18,793 bases of DNA, taken from positions 1 to 18,793 of the forward strand of contig UQPI01000041.1 of NCBI GenBank assembly GCA_900542945.1, given 5' to 3'. The stretch's first letter is position 1. Every line of letters begins with the position of its first letter. The stretch is from an uncultured Collinsella sp. GTDB lineage: Bacteria > Actinomycetota > Coriobacteriia > Coriobacteriales > Coriobacteriaceae. This document shows, one piece after another, positions 1 through 7,653 of the stretch. A program made the position numbers and the translations under genes. Under the pieces are notes generated by a model. The model was not told the origin of the DNA and did not search any database. It saw only the letters and a list, made by a program, of their open reading frames with translations.

Positions 1-60
1 GCCTTGTGGTTTGCACCGCCGGCACTCCCGCATCGAATCTGTTGTTCCCTATACTAGCGC

Positions 61-162
61 ACCTGCCAAAAAGGGACAGGTTTATTTTGGCAGGTAACAA
101 CTGGGGCTTTGCGTTTTCCCAGATAAAACCTGCCAATATAAACCTGTCTCTTTTTGGCAGGT
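61..162. repeat. Inverted-repeat element (REP/BIME- or MITE-like)
   Basis: Two 35-bp arms, 61-95 and 128-162, are reverse complements with only two mismatches. They flank a 32-bp centre that holds its own small inverted pair (CTGGG 101-105, CCCAG 118-122). Each arm also begins with ACCTGCCAA and ends with TTGGCAGGT, so each arm could fold alone. The arms contain GGGACAGG (left) and the variant CCTGTCTC (right). GGGACAGG-type cores are common in short repeats mobilised by REP-associated IS200-like (RAYT) transposases. That link is inference, and no transposase lies in the window. The element sits just upstream of the HAD gene and could form a long transcript hairpin. The rest of 1-202 shows no gene. 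Confidence 0.75.
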
Positions 163-165
163 CGG

Positions 166-171
166 TACAAT
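166..171 (+). promoter_or_regulatory. Candidate -10 box of the HAD/LysR unit
   Basis: TACAAT matches the sigma-70 type -10 consensus in five of six positions and lies 32 bp before the HAD start codon. It begins four bases after the inverted-repeat element, so any -35 contact would fall inside the right arm of that element. No good -35 hexamer is visible at 17 bp. Confidence 0.35.
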
Positions 172-202
172 AGACGGGATTAAGAATGACCGAGGGGGCC
201 TT

Positions 203-1111
203 ATGATTAAACTTGTGCTGACCGATATGGACGATACGCTGATTCCAGCCGGGCATGACGGCGCCAGCGACTACGCCATCGAGGGCATTCATGCCATGCA
301 GGCGGCGGGTCTGCACTTTGGCCCGGTTTCGGGTCGCCAGCCCTCCGCGATGGGCTGGATGTTCCGCAATCGCGCCGAGTGCTTCTCGACCGGCGCGTTC
401 TGCAACGGCCAGGTCATGTTTGTGGACGGCGAGGTGGTAGCCTCGCATGCGACCGATAACGCCGCCCTTATGCGCTTGGCTGACTACTTGGAGTACGAGA
501 CCGACGATACGTATCTGAAGGTCTACAGCCTGGGCGATGACTTTTGGAATAACGATGCCTATTGTGTAACGAGCGACCCCGAGCGTGTGCGCCGCGCCAT
601 GGAGTCGGGCGGCAACGCATGGCTCAAGGGCGAAGAGGCCCCGTGCCGTCCTGTCGTCGATGACGCACCGGTGTTCAAGGCGAATATCTGGAGTGCTCGT
701 TCGCGTGAGGAGCTCGCGGAGCTACGCAAGTGCGTTGCCGCCGAGGTGCCGGAACTCTCGCTCGTGTTTCCCAACAATCGTGTGCGCCTGTTCGACATTC
801 TTCCAGCAGGTTGGGACAAGGGTTGCGCTGCGCTGGAGCTGGCGCGCGCTTTGGACCTGACGTCCGACGAGGTGGCCGTATTTGGCGATTCCGATAACGA
901 CCTGCCCATGATCGGTGCCGTCCCCAACTCCGTTGCAGTCGCCAATGCCAACGAGGCCGTCACGGCTGCCGCGCGCTGGCATATCGGCGCTGCGGCAGAC
1001 GATGCGGTTGCCGGGGCTCTGCATCAGATTGCCGCCTGCGCCGCGACGGGGGAGATGCCGTCGTTTATGCGTCAGATGAGCACGACGGGTTTCGACGTCA
1101 CGAACGTCTAG
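203..1111 (+). CDS. Cof-type HAD-superfamily phosphatase
   Basis: This 302-residue protein is a cytosolic haloacid-dehalogenase-type phosphohydrolase of the Cof/YbiV subfamily, which dephosphorylates sugar phosphates and other small phosphorylated metabolites. All four motifs are visible. Motif I is DMDDT with nucleophile Asp8 and acid/base Asp10. Motif II has Ser43 in PVSGR, motif III has Lys206 in GWDKG, and motif IV is GDSDND at 228-233 for Mg2+ binding. The large insert between motifs II and III is the C2-type cap that sets substrate choice. Length is normal for the family. The ATG has a purine-rich GAGGGGG site at 192-198. The LysR gene starts 10 bp downstream, so the two are probably co-transcribed. 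The exact substrate cannot be read from the sequence. Confidence 0.9.
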   Translation: MIKLVLTDMDDTLIPAGHDGASDYAIEGIHAMQAAGLHFGPVSGRQPSAMGWMFRNRAECFSTGAFCNGQVMFVDGEVVASHATDNAALMRLADYLEYETDDTYLKVYSLGDDFWNNDAYCVTSDPERVRRAMESGGNAWLKGEEAPCRPVVDDAPVFKANIWSARSREELAELRKCVAAEVPELSLVFPNNRVRLFDILPAGWDKGCAALELARALDLTSDEVAVFGDSDNDLPMIGAVPNSVAVANANEAVTAAARWHIGAAADDAVAGALHQIAACAATGEMPSFMRQMSTTGFDVTNV

Positions 1112-1121
1112 GGAGAAAGCC

Positions 1122-2018
1122 ATGAAGCTTCAGCAGCTCAGGTATGTCGTCAAAGTTGCCGAATGCGGCAGCATCACCGAGGCCTCGCGCCGGCTCTTTG
1201 TGTCGCAGCCTTCGATTACCGCGTCGATTCGCGATCTCGAAAACGAGATGGGTGTGCACATCTTTGAGCGCACCAACAAGGGCGTCATTGTGTCCGAGGA
1301 AGGCGAGACCTTCTTAGGCTACGCGCGCCAGGTGCTCGACCAGGCCGACCTGCTCGAGGGCAAGTACAAGGGCACATCCGAGCAGGTGCCGCACTTTAGC
1401 GTGAGTTGCCAGCATTATTCCTTTGCCGTTAACGCGTTTGTCGATGTGATCCGTGAGTTCGATGCCGCGCGCTATGACTTTACCCTGCGCGAGGAGCAGA
1501 CTCACGAGATTATCGAGGACGTCGCGCATATGAAAAGCGAACTGGGCATTCTGTATCTGTCGGAGCACAATCGCGAGGTCATCGAGCGCATGCTCGCTGC
1601 CAACGAGCTCGTATTCGAGGGGCTCTTCTGCGCCACGCCGCATGTCTTTGTATGCGCCGACCATCCACTGGCGGACCACGCCAGCGTGACGCTCGAAGAC
1701 CTCGAGGACTACCCATTTTTGTCCTATGAGCAGGGCAGCTACAACTCGTTTTACTATTCCGAGGAACTGACCTCGACGTTTGAGCGCCGCAAGAACATTC
1801 GCGTGCGCGATCGTGCGACGCTGTTCAACCTGGTCATGGGCCTCAACGGCTACACGGTATGCTCAGGCGTGATCAGTCACGAGCTCAACGGCCCCGGCAT
1901 TATCTCGATTCCGCTCGATGTGGATGAGTACATGGAGATCGGCATCATCACGCGCAAGAACACGACGCTTACGCGCTACGGTCAAGCCTATATCGACGCG
2001 ATCCGTCAGCATATCTAG
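1122..2018 (+). CDS. LysR-family transcriptional regulator
   Basis: This 298-residue protein has a typical LysR N-terminal winged helix-turn-helix (about residues 3-60), including the SITEASRRLFVSQPSIT stretch, followed by a two-lobed periplasmic-binding-like effector domain (about 90-295). It begins 10 bp after the HAD stop, with GGGAG at 1111-1115 as ribosome binding site. The next gene downstream on the same strand is a methionine-synthase-like enzyme, and a perfect LysR-style palindrome lies between the two (2065-2087). The simplest reading is that this regulator controls that enzyme in response to a sulfur or methyl-group metabolite. The effector is not deducible, and I would not assign it to MetR or CysB. 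Confidence 0.9.
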   Translation: MKLQQLRYVVKVAECGSITEASRRLFVSQPSITASIRDLENEMGVHIFERTNKGVIVSEEGETFLGYARQVLDQADLLEGKYKGTSEQVPHFSVSCQHYSFAVNAFVDVIREFDAARYDFTLREEQTHEIIEDVAHMKSELGILYLSEHNREVIERMLAANELVFEGLFCATPHVFVCADHPLADHASVTLEDLEDYPFLSYEQGSYNSFYYSEELTSTFERRKNIRVRDRATLFNLVMGLNGYTVCSGVISHELNGPGIISIPLDVDEYMEIGIITRKNTTLTRYGQAYIDAIRQHI

Positions 2019-2064
2019 ACTGCTGCGTCCTACACAGGTCAAATCTCTTCATGGCAGTCCCAAC

Positions 2065-2087
2065 TGATATAGGAAGCATCTATATCA
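2065..2087. promoter_or_regulatory. LysR-type operator upstream of methionine-synthase-like gene
   Basis: TGATATAG (2065-2072) and CTATATCA (2080-2087) are perfect inverted arms around a 7-bp spacer, the usual shape of a LysR recognition site (T-N11-A core in a longer dyad). It sits about 87 bp before the start codon of the methionine-synthase-like gene and 47 bp after the LysR stop. A further CTATAT half-site is at 2117-2122, and a perfect 12-bp palindrome ATGAGCGCTCAT follows at 2121-2132. No SAM riboswitch or T-box is visible in this leader. A role as binding site of the adjacent LysR protein is inference. Confidence 0.6.
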
Positions 2088-2173
2088 AACTGTTATAAAC
2101 GTATATTTTACGATGGCTATATGAGCGCTCATACTCTGTCCCAGTAAAGCAACCAATGCAAAGGGAGATATCT

Positions 2174-3307
2174 ATGAGCACTTCAATTCAACCGAACGCG
2201 CCGTTTCGCGCTGATATCGTCGGCAGCTTTCTTCGTCCGCAGGCCGTAAAGGATGCCCGCGCTGCCTATGCGGCAGGCACACTTGATGCCGAGGGGCTTA
2301 AGGCCGTCGAGGATGAGGCTATTCGCGACCTGGTGGACAAGCAAAAGGCCGCCGGCCTGCAGGTGATTACCGATGGCGAGTTTCGTCGCAGTTACTGGCA
2401 CCTCGACTTTATGTGGGGGCTCAACGGCATTGAACGCCGCACCTCGCGTACGGGCTATATGTTCCACGACGAGGAGACCACGGCTGACACCGCCGTGGTG
2501 ACCTGCCCCATCAGCGGCGAGAACCACCCCTTCGTCGAGCACTTTAAGTTTGTCAAGGCACTCGAGGGGGAGGGTCAGGTTGCGCGCCAGACCATTCCGG
2601 CGCCGATCCAGACGTTCTCGGAGGTTACGCTCGACCGCTGCGATGGCCAGCAGGAGAGCCTGCGCGCCGTCTATAAGACCGATGAGGAACTTGCCGATGC
2701 CATCGCCGCAGCATACCGCACCGTGATTGCCGACCTGTATGCCGCAGGCTGCCGCAACATTCAATTTGATGACTGCACCTGGGGCATCTATTGCGATACC
2801 GACTTTGTGTCCAAGACCGGTATGAGTCCGGTTGACCTGCAAAAGGTGAGCGAGCTGGGCGTGGCGCTCAACAACGCCGCCATCGAGGACAAGCCCGACG
2901 ACCTCGTCATTAACACGCACGTGTGCCGCGGCAACTACCACTCTACCTATGCTTTCGAGGGCGGCTATGACCCCATCGCGCCGTACCTGTTTGCACATGA
3001 GGATGTCGACGCATTCTACCTGGAGTTCGATACGCCGCGCGCCGGCGGCTTTGAGCCGCTCAGCTACGTTGCCCCGGGCAAGAAGGTCGTGCTGGGCTTG
3101 GTGACCACCAAGGCCGCAGAGCTCGAGAACGAGGATGTTATCGTCGAGCGCATCCGCGAAGCCGCAAAGTACGTGCCGCTCGAGAACCTGTACCTGTCGC
3201 CCCAGTGTGGCTTTGCCAGCTGCGAGATCGGCAACAAGCTGACCGAGGACGAACAGTGGGCAAAGATTGCGCTGGTTAGGCGCATTGCCGAGCGTGTCTG
3301 GAAGTAG
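2174..3307 (+). CDS. Vitamin-B12-independent methionine synthase family protein (short, YxjG/YxjH-like)
   Basis: This 377-residue protein matches the single-barrel C-terminal part of MetE, as in B. subtilis YxjG/YxjH. These proteins lack the N-terminal duplicated barrel of full-length MetE (about 750 residues). The zinc/thiol-activating ligands expected from MetE are present: His249 and Cys251 in THVCRG, Glu284 in YLEFD and Cys345 in SPQCGF. It probably transfers a methyl group to a thiol such as homocysteine. The methyl donor for such core-MetE proteins is not fixed by sequence and may be a corrinoid protein or a methylated compound. The start is ATG 2174, with AGGGAG at 2161-2166, rather than an ATG six codons upstream that lies before this site. 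It is likely controlled by the preceding LysR regulator. Confidence 0.85.
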   Translation: MSTSIQPNAPFRADIVGSFLRPQAVKDARAAYAAGTLDAEGLKAVEDEAIRDLVDKQKAAGLQVITDGEFRRSYWHLDFMWGLNGIERRTSRTGYMFHDEETTADTAVVTCPISGENHPFVEHFKFVKALEGEGQVARQTIPAPIQTFSEVTLDRCDGQQESLRAVYKTDEELADAIAAAYRTVIADLYAAGCRNIQFDDCTWGIYCDTDFVSKTGMSPVDLQKVSELGVALNNAAIEDKPDDLVINTHVCRGNYHSTYAFEGGYDPIAPYLFAHEDVDAFYLEFDTPRAGGFEPLSYVAPGKKVVLGLVTTKAAELENEDVIVERIREAAKYVPLENLYLSPQCGFASCEIGNKLTEDEQWAKIALVRRIAERVWK

Positions 3308-3330
3308 TGCTGCCGTTCGCAGGGGCGGCG

Positions 3331-3359
3331 TGGTCGGGGCGGCATGCATCGCGTACAAT
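3331..3359 (+). promoter_or_regulatory. Candidate promoter of uracil permease
   Basis: TACAAT at 3354-3359 is a good -10 box. A weak TGGTCG sits 17 bp upstream at 3331-3336. The resulting leader of about 65 nt contains a hairpin (CGGGCA 3378-3383 with TGCCCG 3396-3401, 12-nt loop) before the start codon. I do not see a PyrR binding-loop consensus, so attenuation is only a possibility. Confidence 0.4.
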
Positions 3360-3429
3360 GGTTCGGATCGTATCGTTCGGGCAGGTAATCCGATATGCCC
3401 GGGCGCCCTTCCATTATGAAAGGACATCC

Positions 3430-4764
3430 ATGTCCCAATCCTCGACGCCCGCCGTCGCCGATGCCATCTACGATGCGTCGTCGCTCGGTCGCCCGCGCAT
3501 GTTCTTGCTCGGCCTGCAGCACCTGTTTGCCATGTTTGGCGCCACGGTGTTGGTGCCCGTGCTCACCGGCCTTTCGGTTTCGGCAACGCTTTTATTTGCC
3601 GGCCTGGGCACGCTGCTCTTCCACTTCCTATCGCGCGGCAAGGTGCCAGCGTTTTTGGGATCTTCGTTTGCCTTTATTGCCGGTTATGCCGCAATCGCGC
3701 CCAACGGCGAGGCCGAGCTTTTGCCCTACGCCTGCCTGGGCGTTGCCTGTGCCGGCCTGCTCTATCCGGTGCTGGCGGCCCTGTTTCGCGCGTTTGGTGC
3801 CAAGCGCGTTATGCGCTTCTTCCCGCCGGTAGTGACTGGCCCCATCGTCATTTCCATCGGCCTGATCTTGGCAAGCTCTGCCATCGCCAACTGCCAGACC
3901 AATTGGCTTGTTGCCGTTGTCGCTGTGGCGGCGATCGTCATCTGCAACATCTGGGGCCGTGGCATGGTCAAGATCGTGCCGATTCTGCTGGGCGTTGTGG
4001 TGAGCTATGCCGTTGCGACTGCGCTCGGCGAGGTTGATTTCTCGGGCGTCGCAGCCGCTCCCTGGGTTGGCTTGCCCGTCGTGTGGGATAACACCGTGTT
4101 TGCACTCTTTGGGCCGCAGTTCGATAGCGGTCTTGCCACGACGGCCATCATCACCATTATGCCGCTGGCATTTGCGACCATGATCGAGCATATCGGTGAT
4201 ATCTCGGCTATCGGCTCCACTTGCGAGCGTAACTACATCGCCGATCCCGGTCTGCATCGCACGCTGCTCGGCGACGGCCTTGCCACGATCCTGGCTTCGC
4301 TCTTTGGCGCTCCGGCCAACACCACCTATGGCGAGAACACCGGCGTGCTCGCCCTGACGCGCGTGTTCGACCCGCGCGTGATTCGCATTGCCGCGTGTTG
4401 CGCCATCGTGCTTTCGTTCTGCCCCAAGTTCGCGGCTGTCATTGCGGCCATGCCGGCGTGCGTAATCGGCGGTGTGTCGCTCGTGCTCTATGGCATGATC
4501 AGCGCCGTGGGCGTTCGCAACCTCATCGAGAACCAGGTCGATTTCCAAAATAACCGCAACGTGCTGGTGGCCGCCCTGGTGCTCGTGCTTTCGCTCGGCA
4601 TTGCGTACAGCACCGCCGGCGCCATCGTGCTGGAGCTGGGCGGCGTGACGATTTCGCTTTCCGGTCTTGCCGTGGGCTCGCTGGTGGGCATTGTGCTCAA
4701 CGCCATCCTGCCGGGTAACGACTTTGAGTTTGATGTCTCCGAGCTTGAGGAGGCTGCTGAGTAA
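3430..4764 (+). CDS. uraA: Uracil permease (NCS2 family, UraA/PyrP-like)
   Basis: This 444-residue integral membrane protein is a nucleobase:proton symporter of the NCS2/UraA family that imports uracil for pyrimidine salvage. It shows about 14 hydrophobic segments starting near residue 24. The N-terminal GLQHLFAMFGATVLVP signature is at 28-43. Glu253 in MIEHIGD corresponds to the substrate-binding Glu241 of E. coli UraA, and Glu302 in YGENTG corresponds to Glu290. The position matching UraA His245 is Asp257 here. Length fits the family. The start is ATG 3430, preceded by GAAAGGA; upstream in-frame codons before it read into the intergenic region and lack a ribosome site. It stands alone and ends in a strong terminator. 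Uracil is the likely substrate, although a related base is possible. Confidence 0.88.
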   Translation: MSQSSTPAVADAIYDASSLGRPRMFLLGLQHLFAMFGATVLVPVLTGLSVSATLLFAGLGTLLFHFLSRGKVPAFLGSSFAFIAGYAAIAPNGEAELLPYACLGVACAGLLYPVLAALFRAFGAKRVMRFFPPVVTGPIVISIGLILASSAIANCQTNWLVAVVAVAAIVICNIWGRGMVKIVPILLGVVVSYAVATALGEVDFSGVAAAPWVGLPVVWDNTVFALFGPQFDSGLATTAIITIMPLAFATMIEHIGDISAIGSTCERNYIADPGLHRTLLGDGLATILASLFGAPANTTYGENTGVLALTRVFDPRVIRIAACCAIVLSFCPKFAAVIAAMPACVIGGVSLVLYGMISAVGVRNLIENQVDFQNNRNVLVAALVLVLSLGIAYSTAGAIVLELGGVTISLSGLAVGSLVGIVLNAILPGNDFEFDVSELEEAAE

Positions 4765-4784
4765 CAACTGCGTCCAGCTGAATC

Positions 4785-4823
4785 AAAAAATGGCGCCCAT
4801 GCGTACGCGCGGGCGCCATTTTT
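4785..4823. terminator. Bidirectional rho-independent terminator
   Basis: TGGCGCCC (4791-4798) pairs perfectly with GGGCGCCA (4811-4818) around a 12-nt loop. The stem is flanked by six A residues on the left and five T residues on the right, so it works as a terminator on either strand. It separates the convergent uracil permease and esterase genes. The esterase stop codon (TAA, complement of 4822-4824) overlaps its outer edge. Confidence 0.9.
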
Positions 4824-5487
4824 AATGCGTCAATATCCAGTGGATGCCGCGGGCCATGCGCAAGTCGGTTTGGGCAAAGTGATTGCCGGGGTTGAGCTCC
4901 AGCGTTGTTGGAATGCCGCGCGCGATGAGCAACGCTTCCGTCGCGCGCGTGTCGTCGAGCACATGCCGCATCATGCGGTTGGGCGTCTTGGTCTCTTTTT
5001 TGCCGAGCGACAGATAGACGGCTTGCGGGCTGCCGGCAAAAGGGGCCGTGCTGGCACGGTCGACAAAGTCGGGAAACCATAGCGACCCCGATGCGCTCGC
5101 GGCGCGGTCAAAGGCGTCGGTTTGCCAGAGGGACCAGAGTGCGAAGAGGCCCGCGAGCGAGTAACCGGCAATGCCGCGCCAGGTGGGCGGCTGAGGAAGC
5201 GACGACTCGACCTGGGGGATTATCTGATTCAGCAGCTCATCAAGAAAATCGGCAGCTTGACCGCCAAAGGGCTCGGCATCGCGCACGGTTCCGTCGCATC
5301 CCCAGGGGCTCAGCTCGCGATTCCAGTTGAGGCTGCCAATGCCGACAAGCGTGAAGGGCGGGCAGTTGAGCTCTCGGCAACACTTATAAACCTCGCTGCC
5401 GTCGCCCACGACCACAGGAAGGTAGATGACAGGCGCGCTTTCCGTATGATTCGAATAAACGGTTATCTGCTTTTGATGCGCTTCCAT
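4822..5487 (-). CDS. Alpha/beta-hydrolase, esterase-D-like family
   Basis: This 221-residue protein resembles the putative esterase family (Fes/BesA/esterase D-like fold). The nucleophile elbow GYSLAG places Ser110 as nucleophile, His203 in GNHF is the probable catalytic histidine, and an acidic residue near 165 (GKKET) could complete the triad. No signal peptide or membrane segment is visible, so it should be cytosolic. Relatives cleave esters of siderophores or small acyl compounds, but no siderophore genes are near and I cannot name a substrate. The chosen start is ATG 5487, with GAGAGAAG before it. An upstream in-frame GTG at 5535 would add 16 residues without family support. It is a single-gene unit convergent with uraA, and no convincing promoter is seen upstream. 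Confidence 0.75.
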   Translation of the reverse strand: MEAHQKQITVYSNHTESAPVIYLPVVVGDGSEVYKCCRELNCPPFTLVGIGSLNWNRELSPWGCDGTVRDAEPFGGQAADFLDELLNQIIPQVESSLPQPPTWRGIAGYSLAGLFALWSLWQTDAFDRAASASGSLWFPDFVDRASTAPFAGSPQAVYLSLGKKETKTPNRMMRHVLDDTRATEALLIARGIPTTLELNPGNHFAQTDLRMARGIHWILTH

Positions 5488-5601
5488 GACGGGCTTCTCT
5501 CGGCGTTGTGATATCGACGGCCCCCATTGTCGCACGCCGGCTCATGCAGGTTGGGCTAGACCAAAGACAATCTCGTGCATACCCTGCGGACGCATATGGA
5601 A

Positions 5602-5636
5602 AACGCCACCGCCGGAGGGGGCTCGGCGGTGGCGTT
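5602..5636 (-). terminator. Terminator downstream of the distal surface-protein gene
   Basis: AACGCCACCGCC (5602-5613) and GGCGGTGGCGTT (5625-5636) form a perfect 12-bp stem with an 11-nt loop. Read on the minus strand the stem ends in a short TTTT run followed by CC. It lies about 60 bp after the stop codon of the surface-protein gene. The rest of the 5488-5694 gap contains no gene I can support. Confidence 0.75.
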
Positions 5637-5694
5637 GCTAAACGGTGCTCGGGCTAGGCGCTTTCATGGGTGCCGTCCCGTGCATCAAAAGCGT

Positions 5695-7449
5695 CTATGA
5701 GCGCTTGCGGCTCGCCACGGCGCCCGCGGCGATAGCGGCCGTTCCCGCAAGGACGGTTGCCACGATGGCCGCACCCGAGGTGTCGCCGGTTGCCGCGAGC
5801 ACGCCGGTAGTCTTGGCTTTCGTGGTTGAAGCCGCAACGGCCTTGGTCGGCTTTGAGCCCTCAGGCTTGGGGTTCTGCTTGGTCTCGTCGGGCTTGGGGT
5901 CTTCCGGCTTGGCTACCTCGGGAGGTGCGATGGTCGTGCTTTTGGCGACTGCTTTGATATAGAGGGAGTCGACCGTGGCGTCGCCCGTGCCGATGGCTTG
6001 ACCTGCCTCGTAGATGCCGTCACGGAGCTTGCGATAGTCAATGACCTTGCCGCCTTTGGGCGTCTGGATGGCGGCGTTCTCAATCTTGATGGTGCCGATT
6101 GTCTTGCCGTCAGCGCTCATGGCACGGGCAAAGATTGCCGCTGTATCTCCTTCGGCCGTTACCTTGCTGCGGATGATCGAGATGACTGCGGGTGTGACGC
6201 CCTCGCTGGTCTGGGCGATGATGCCGATGTTCTCGCCTTGGGGTTCGCGCCTCGTCTCGCCATCTTGGTTTTCGCTGTAGGGGATGGGGCCGTCGCCGTT
6301 CTCGACATAGCGGGCTATGGCCTTGACAACGGAGTCGCTGATGTAGATGTGGCCACCCTTCTCGTTGGGTCGATCGTTTCTGGTGGAGAATGCAGCCGAA
6401 ACCTCGCCTTCCGCAAACGCGTCCACGGTGGAGCCGTTCTTGACGACGATGTCGTCCTGGTAGGTGAAGAGGGCGATGGCGCCACCGTATCTGCCTTTAC
6501 CTGCACGGACCGTCACGTTTGCATGATCGAGGGTGATGCCCTTGTGGGCATAGACGCCATATTCAACACCGTTTACGTTGAGGGAGGCGTTTGTGGCTGC
6601 GAGGCTGCCCTTGGCCTCGACGGCAGCGTCTTTCTCGGAGCTTGCCTCGACCTGGCTGCCGTCCGAGATGTTGATATTGCCGCCGCTCCAAAGGGCCTCA
6701 CCATCGGCTGAGCTTGCCTCGACCGTCCCGCCACCCTTGATGGTGAGGTTCTTGTCGGTTCCGATACCCTTGTCCTTGGTAGCCCTGGCGGTGACGGCTC
6801 CGCTGTCGTCAATCGTGATATTGCCGTTTGCCCTGATGCCATCCGATGCACCCGTGGCGTTGACGTTGCCCGAACCTTTGATAGCGAGATCACCCCCGGC
6901 ATTGATGGCATCAAACCCAGTGCTCGTGGCGTTGACGGATCCGGCTCCGTCGATGTTGATATTACCCGTGGAGAGGATAGCGTCCTCAGTAGATGTCACG
7001 CTGAGCGTGCCGCCCTCGTCGCCTTGGATATTGAGCTCGGCATTCTCGTTAGTGCCATGAGAAACGTTGATGCTTTCGATCCATTCGGCAGTGACGATGT
7101 TGGTTCCCGAGTAATTCACGTTGAGCTTGCCTGCGGCCTGGATCTCACCGCCGTTATAGTTGTTGAGCTTCAAGTCGTCGGCGCCGTCCCACGACCAGGT
7201 ACCGGCCTCGTCGCTCGCCGCGGTGTTGTACTTGTTGCCGCCGACCTTGACCCATTCCGCTGCGAGCGAGACGCTCGGCATGAGCAGCGAGCTCACCGTG
7301 AGCGCGCACACGGCGCCCGCGACGATGCGGTGCGTCACGCGGCGCCAGCTGCCGTGCGCGAGTCCTATGCGACGGCGAACGTCGGGTTCGGCAACATGGG
7401 TTCCGGCGGTAGCGTCATTGCGTTTGGGGGTCGTGAACAAGGCTGCCAT
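5695..7449 (-). CDS. Sortase-anchored beta-helix surface protein (distal paralogue)
   Basis: This 584-residue predicted cell-wall protein has a long basic N-region and hydrophobic core (about 42-63) that form an extended signal peptide, cleaved near Ala63/Ala64. About seven coils of 22-24 residues follow (roughly 149-315), with a pattern of small residues, a GI/AI position, then G-N/D-hydrophobic-x-I, as in right-handed beta-helices. The pattern resembles the Cthe_2159-type carbohydrate-binding fold (PF14262), but this is by eye. A less regular helix-like region (to about 500), a Pro/Lys/Glu-rich wall spanner (506-537), LAATGD at 551-556, a hydrophobic segment and RKRS complete a sortase signal. 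LAxTG is the class E style of motif. The start is ATG 7449, with GGGAGC six bases before it. A role in glycan binding or adhesion is inference. Confidence 0.8.
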   Translation of the reverse strand: MAALFTTPKRNDATAGTHVAEPDVRRRIGLAHGSWRRVTHRIVAGAVCALTVSSLLMPSVSLAAEWVKVGGNKYNTAASDEAGTWSWDGADDLKLNNYNGGEIQAAGKLNVNYSGTNIVTAEWIESINVSHGTNENAELNIQGDEGGTLSVTSTEDAILSTGNINIDGAGSVNATSTGFDAINAGGDLAIKGSGNVNATGASDGIRANGNITIDDSGAVTARATKDKGIGTDKNLTIKGGGTVEASSADGEALWSGGNINISDGSQVEASSEKDAAVEAKGSLAATNASLNVNGVEYGVYAHKGITLDHANVTVRAGKGRYGGAIALFTYQDDIVVKNGSTVDAFAEGEVSAAFSTRNDRPNEKGGHIYISDSVVKAIARYVENGDGPIPYSENQDGETRREPQGENIGIIAQTSEGVTPAVISIIRSKVTAEGDTAAIFARAMSADGKTIGTIKIENAAIQTPKGGKVIDYRKLRDGIYEAGQAIGTGDATVDSLYIKAVAKSTTIAPPEVAKPEDPKPDETKQNPKPEGSKPTKAVAASTTKAKTTGVLAATGDTSGAAIVATVLAGTAAIAAGAVASRKRS

Positions 7450-7465
7450 GGTTGCTCCCGTTCTC

Positions 7466-7476
7466 ATAGGGCCTAT
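7466..7476. promoter_or_regulatory. Conserved leader dyad, distal copy
   Basis: ATAGG-G-CCTAT is an inverted repeat with one central base, located in the leader just upstream of the ribosome binding site. The same dyad is preserved at 9525-9535 before the paralogue, although neighbouring leader bases differ. It could be an operator or the base of a small leader hairpin. Confidence 0.4.
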
Positions 7477-7507
7477 ACGACTAGATTCAGCGTATCTGCT
7501 GGATGTT

Positions 7508-7539
7508 GCCGGCGGTAGTGCCGTTTGGAGGGCAAAATG
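7508..7539 (-). promoter_or_regulatory. 32-bp identical upstream block, distal copy
   Basis: This 32-bp non-coding block is identical to 9567-9598, while the sequences on both sides have drifted between the two copies. On the minus strand it begins CATTTTGCCC and ends GCCGGC. It lies 59-90 bp upstream of the start codon, where promoter or activator contacts are expected. I could not place -35/-10 boxes with confidence. Confidence 0.45.
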
Positions 7540-7594
7540 GCCAAAATGGGGGAGAAATAGGTCGCACGCCGGCGCAGGGACCGGCGCTAAAAGA

Positions 7595-7627
7595 AAAGCG
7601 CGGGGCCGCATGGCGACTCCGCGCTTT
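7595..7627 (-). terminator. Duplicated permease terminator (distal copy)
   Basis: AAAGCGCGG (7595-7603) pairs with CCGCGCTTT (7619-7627). On the minus strand it is followed by TTCTTTT. It is the counterpart of the terminator at 9656-9690 and lies 27 bp from the permease gene fragment. It therefore appears to have been carried along in the duplication and now insulates the distal surface-protein gene from its upstream paralogue. Confidence 0.8.
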
Positions 7628-7653
7628 ATTGTTCAGCTTTTGCAGCCTTGCCC

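Noticed and set aside
2183..3427. Minus-strand open frame (414 codons) opposite the methionine-synthase-like gene
   Set aside because: It is a codon-bias shadow. The plus strand encodes conserved zinc ligands and family motifs, and the antisense product is low-complexity.
6600..7060. Regularly spaced repeats that could suggest a CRISPR array
   Set aside because: The periodicity is of degenerate protein coils of about 66-72 bp within an open gene, with no identical DNA repeats or unique spacers.
7260..7345. Possible Tat signal (RR pair before the hydrophobic core) in the surface proteins
   Set aside because: The context WRRVT lacks the usual S/T-R-R-x-F-L-K pattern and the core is strongly hydrophobic. 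A long Sec-type signal is simpler.
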